NCBI GenBank assembly: GCA_900552995.1
Contig: USBX01000044.1
Span: 1-6,913 of the forward strand
Direction of reading: 5' to 3'
Length of the DNA: 6,913 bases
Source of the DNA: an uncultured Collinsella sp.
Lineage (GTDB): Bacteria > Actinomycetota > Coriobacteriia > Coriobacteriales > Coriobacteriaceae
Both the position numbers and the translations under genes were made by a program. Positions 5,400 through 6,913 of the stretch are shown piece by piece (position 1 is the stretch's first letter; every line of letters starts with the position of its first letter). The notes under the pieces are model-generated. The model was not told the DNA's origin, made no database searches, and was given only the letters and a program-made list of their open reading frames with translations.

Positions 5400-6158
5400 A
5401 TGGCTGGAAGACGCGAAAAACTGCGCCGCGTTGGGATCATCCCCGAATATCGCGGCTTTACCCCCGATGGCCTTGCCAGCGGAGACGCTATCGATATGAC
5501 GGTCGATGAGCTCGAAGTACTGCGCCTGTGCGATCTGGAGGGCCTCAATCAGGAGGCCGTCGCCCTGCACATGGGCATCGCCCGCGCCACGGTGGCGGCA
5601 ATCAGCAGTCGCGCGCATCGCAAGGTGGCAAACGCGCTGGTCAACGGACGAGCGCTCGTCATCGAGGGCGGCAATATCGCGTACTCCCCCATCGCCACGA
5701 CGACGGCCGCATGGCCAGCAAAGGAGGTCGGCACCATGAGGGTGGCAACGACGTACGACAACGGCAACATCTTTATGCACTTTGGCCGCAGCGAGCAGTT
5801 CAAGATCTACGACATCCAGGATGGCAAGGTGCTCAACGAGCAGGTCGTAGGCACCGGCGGCACCGGCCACGGCGCCTTGGCGGGCCTGCTTGCCAACGGT
5901 GGCGTTGACACGCTCATTTGCGGCGGTATCGGCGGCGGCGCTATCAACGCGCTTGCCCAAGCCGGCATCACGGTCTATGCGGGCGCCCAGGGCAGCTGCG
6001 ATGCCTGCGTCGAGGCCCTCATTGCCGGCACGCTCGCACAGAACGGCGAGGCCACCTGCGACTGCCACGGCCATGACCACGCCCACGAACATGGCGAGTC
6101 CTGCAGCTGCCACGGCCATCACGAGCACGAGGGCCACGAGGGCTGCGGCTGCCACTAA
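5400..6158 (+). CDS. DUF134 DNA-binding domain fused to NifX/NifB-like FeMo-cofactor-binding domain with His/Cys-rich tail
   Basis: The 252-residue product has three parts. Residues 1-92 match DUF134: basic MAGRREKLRR, IIPEYRGFTPDG, then a sigma-like helix-turn-helix, MTVDELEVLRLCDLEGLNQE to ARATVAAISSRAHRKVANAL, ending in NGRALVIEGG. Residues 113-211 match the dinitrogenase iron-molybdenum cofactor biosynthesis domain: MRVATTYDNGNIFMHFGRSEQFKIYD, then GTGGTGHGALAGLL and TLICGGIGGGAINAL. Residues 220-252 are a metal-binding-type tail with 11 His and 6 Cys, including CDCH, CSCH and CGCH. A further CDAC lies at 200-203. The start is ATG 5400 with GGAG five bases upstream; upstream codons are intergenic. 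The family is found in many anaerobes without nitrogenase and its role is unknown; a metal- or cluster-sensing regulator is inference. No nif genes are seen. It is divergent from thyA. Confidence 0.88.
   Translation: MAGRREKLRRVGIIPEYRGFTPDGLASGDAIDMTVDELEVLRLCDLEGLNQEAVALHMGIARATVAAISSRAHRKVANALVNGRALVIEGGNIAYSPIATTTAAWPAKEVGTMRVATTYDNGNIFMHFGRSEQFKIYDIQDGKVLNEQVVGTGGTGHGALAGLLANGGVDTLICGGIGGGAINALAQAGITVYAGAQGSCDACVEALIAGTLAQNGEATCDCHGHDHAHEHGESCSCHGHHEHEGHEGCGCH
5721..5738 (+). promoter_or_regulatory. Internal Shine-Dalgarno and in-frame ATG at the domain boundary
   Basis: AAGGAGGT (5721-5728) lies seven bases before ATG 5736, in frame with the fusion gene at Met113. This is the strongest ribosome binding site in the window. 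Initiation here would make a 140-residue stand-alone cofactor-binding domain plus tail, the usual form of NifX-like proteins. The same bases encode Lys-Glu-Val in the long product, so use of the site is unproven. Confidence 0.5.
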
Positions 6159-6220
6159 CGGCACGGCACCGCGAGCTCGGGGCGCGACGCTGAACGCAGC
6201 CCAACTATCAAAGCCAACAA

Positions 6221-6254
6221 CAGAGGCCACCCGGCAGCTTCCGAGTGGCCTTTG
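6221..6254. terminator. Hairpin between convergent DUF134-NifX gene and ffh, putative bidirectional terminator
   Basis: AGGCCAC (6224-6230) pairs with GTGGCCT (6245-6251). The stem continues inward after one mismatch with CGG/CCG around CAGCTT, and outward with two more pairs and a wobble. On the plus strand the T-run is short (CCTTTG); on the minus strand CTGTTGTTGG follows. It is the only structured element in the 120 bases between the two stop codons, so it probably ends both transcripts. Confidence 0.65.
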
Positions 6255-6278
6255 CCATATCAAGCTGGAATTACAGCC

Positions 6279-6874
6279 CTATTTCTTATTGCGCATCTGC
6301 GCTTCCATCTGGCGCAGCAGGTCCATATCGGACTTAGGACCACCCGTTCCCAGGCCGCCCATGCCGCCCAAGCCCATGGCATCCAGACCGGGAATATTGG
6401 GCATGCGCATCTTCTTGCCCTTCTTGCCCTTTTTGCCCTTCTTGCCGCCGGCCTGTGCCTGATTGGCCATCGTGCGCATGCGGCCCATCATCTTGTTCAT
6501 CTCGCCCCACTGCTTCATAAGGCTATTGACCTCGGTGGGGGTCACGCCGGCGCCCTTGGCGATACGCGCGCGACGCTGGCCGTTGATGATAGAGGGACGC
6601 AGGCGCTCCTCCTTGGTCATCGACATGATGATGGCCTCGTTCTTGTCAAAGATGCCCTCGTCCAGGTTGCCGCCCATCTGGTTGAGCGCGCGCTGACCAC
6701 CGGGAAGCATGCCCAGAATGCCCTTCATGCCGCCCATCTTCTTGACGGCCTTCATCTGGTCGAGCATGTCGTTCATGGTAAAGCCCTCGCGCAGCATACG
6801 CTCGGCAGCCTCGAGCTGCTCGGCGTCGGCCGCCTCCTGGGCCTTCTCGATAATGCCGACGACGTCGCCCATAC
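6279..6874 (-). CDS. ffh: Signal recognition particle protein Ffh, C-terminal M domain (5' end missing at contig end)
   Basis: Ffh with 4.5S/SRP RNA targets nascent membrane proteins to FtsY. About 198 codons remain: the end of the GTPase domain (MGDVVGIIEKAQEAAD) and the Met-rich M domain. This includes FTMNDMLDQMKAVKKMGGMKGILGMLPG and the RNA-binding helix-turn-helix RARIAKGAGVTPTEVNSLMKQW, whose Ser is Ala in KGAG compared with the common KGSG. The tail has KKGKKGKKGKK, a Gly/Met-rich stretch (GMGLGGMGG-like) and ends RNKK. The ATG at 6872 is an internal Met (GMGD motif), not the start. The NG GTPase domain is absent because genomic sequence stops at 6874, where the sequencing adapter begins and supplies an in-frame TAA. 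The truncation is an assembly artefact, not a pseudogene. Confidence 0.95.
6411..6446. repeat. Four 9-bp tandem units encoding a Lys-Lys-Gly repeat in Ffh
   Basis: CTTCTTGCC occurs four times in tandem from 6411 to 6446, with one base changed in the third unit. On the minus strand it encodes GKKGKKGKKGKK after the RNA-binding helices. The basic repeat may assist contact with SRP RNA or the ribosome (inference), and its number may vary between strains. Confidence 0.75.
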
Positions 6875-6913
6875 CTGTCTCTTATACACATCTGACGCTG
6901 CCGACGATAAGGC
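6875..6913. other. Illumina Nextera/Tn5 adapter contamination at contig end
   Basis: 6875-6893 is the 19-bp Tn5 mosaic end (CTGTCTCTTATACACATCT) and 6894-6907 is the reverse complement of the Nextera read-1 tail (GACGCTGCCGACGA). The last six bases, TAAGGC, fall where the i5 index begins and agree with an index I recall as GAGCCTTA. None of this is bacterial sequence. A spurious frame through it begins MCIRDR, a known adapter-derived peptide signature. Confidence 0.97.

Noticed and set aside
5234..5548. N-terminal extension of ThyA to 387 residues
   Set aside because: It would overlap the divergent gene and both palindromes. ATG 5233 has a strong ribosome binding site and begins the conserved protein.
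5367..6263. 298-codon minus-strand open frame opposite the DUF134-NifX gene
   Set aside because: Ala/Val-rich low-complexity translation without motifs, extending over the promoter and the terminator of the real gene.
6646..6891. 81-codon minus-strand frame beginning MCIRDR
   Set aside because: Its start lies in the sequencing adapter and the rest is an out-of-frame reading of ffh.

Overview
The window is about 60% GC and carries compact bacterial housekeeping genes with no mobile elements, RNA genes or CRISPR arrays. Protein style and gene content suggest a high-GC Gram-positive gut bacterium, probably of the Coriobacteriia (Collinsella-like). That taxonomic placement is an inference from recalled sequence flavour, not a search. 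The right edge is not genomic: positions 6875-6913 are an Illumina Nextera transposon adapter plus the start of an index, so the window is the raw end of a draft contig.

Layout from left to right. A 3'-truncated ftsH (membrane AAA+ protease) runs leftward off the window from about 757/772. Divergent from it is a short cobO/btuR-type corrinoid adenosyltransferase gene (850-1335, TTG start). It converges on a MATE-family transporter gene (1358-2707, minus). The stop codons of these two genes sit in opposite arms of one perfect 10-bp inverted repeat. Upstream of the transporter on the same strand lie a SpoU/TrmH-family RNA methyltransferase (2833-3747), dihydrofolate reductase (3857-4375) and thymidylate synthase (4385-5233). 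thyA and dfrA form a tight operon: ThyA uses methylene-tetrahydrofolate and releases dihydrofolate, which DHFR recycles. The thyA stop codon is part of the dfrA ribosome binding site.

Divergent from thyA is the most interesting gene (5400-6158, plus). It fuses a DUF134-type DNA-binding domain to a NifX/NifB-like iron-molybdenum-cofactor-binding domain and ends in a His/Cys-rich tail with three CxCH motifs. Its promoter region holds two near-identical palindromes centred on TGACATATGYCA, 53 bp apart, flanking a plausible promoter; they may be autoregulatory operators. Inside the gene, at the domain boundary, an excellent Shine-Dalgarno sequence precedes an in-frame ATG, suggesting the second domain may also be made alone. 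A hairpin separates this gene from the convergent, 5'-truncated ffh (M domain of the signal recognition particle protein), which is cut off by the adapter.

Most genes here are ordinary. The candidates for something little described are the regulator-metallocluster fusion with its paired operators and internal start, and the stop-codon-embedding inverted repeat.
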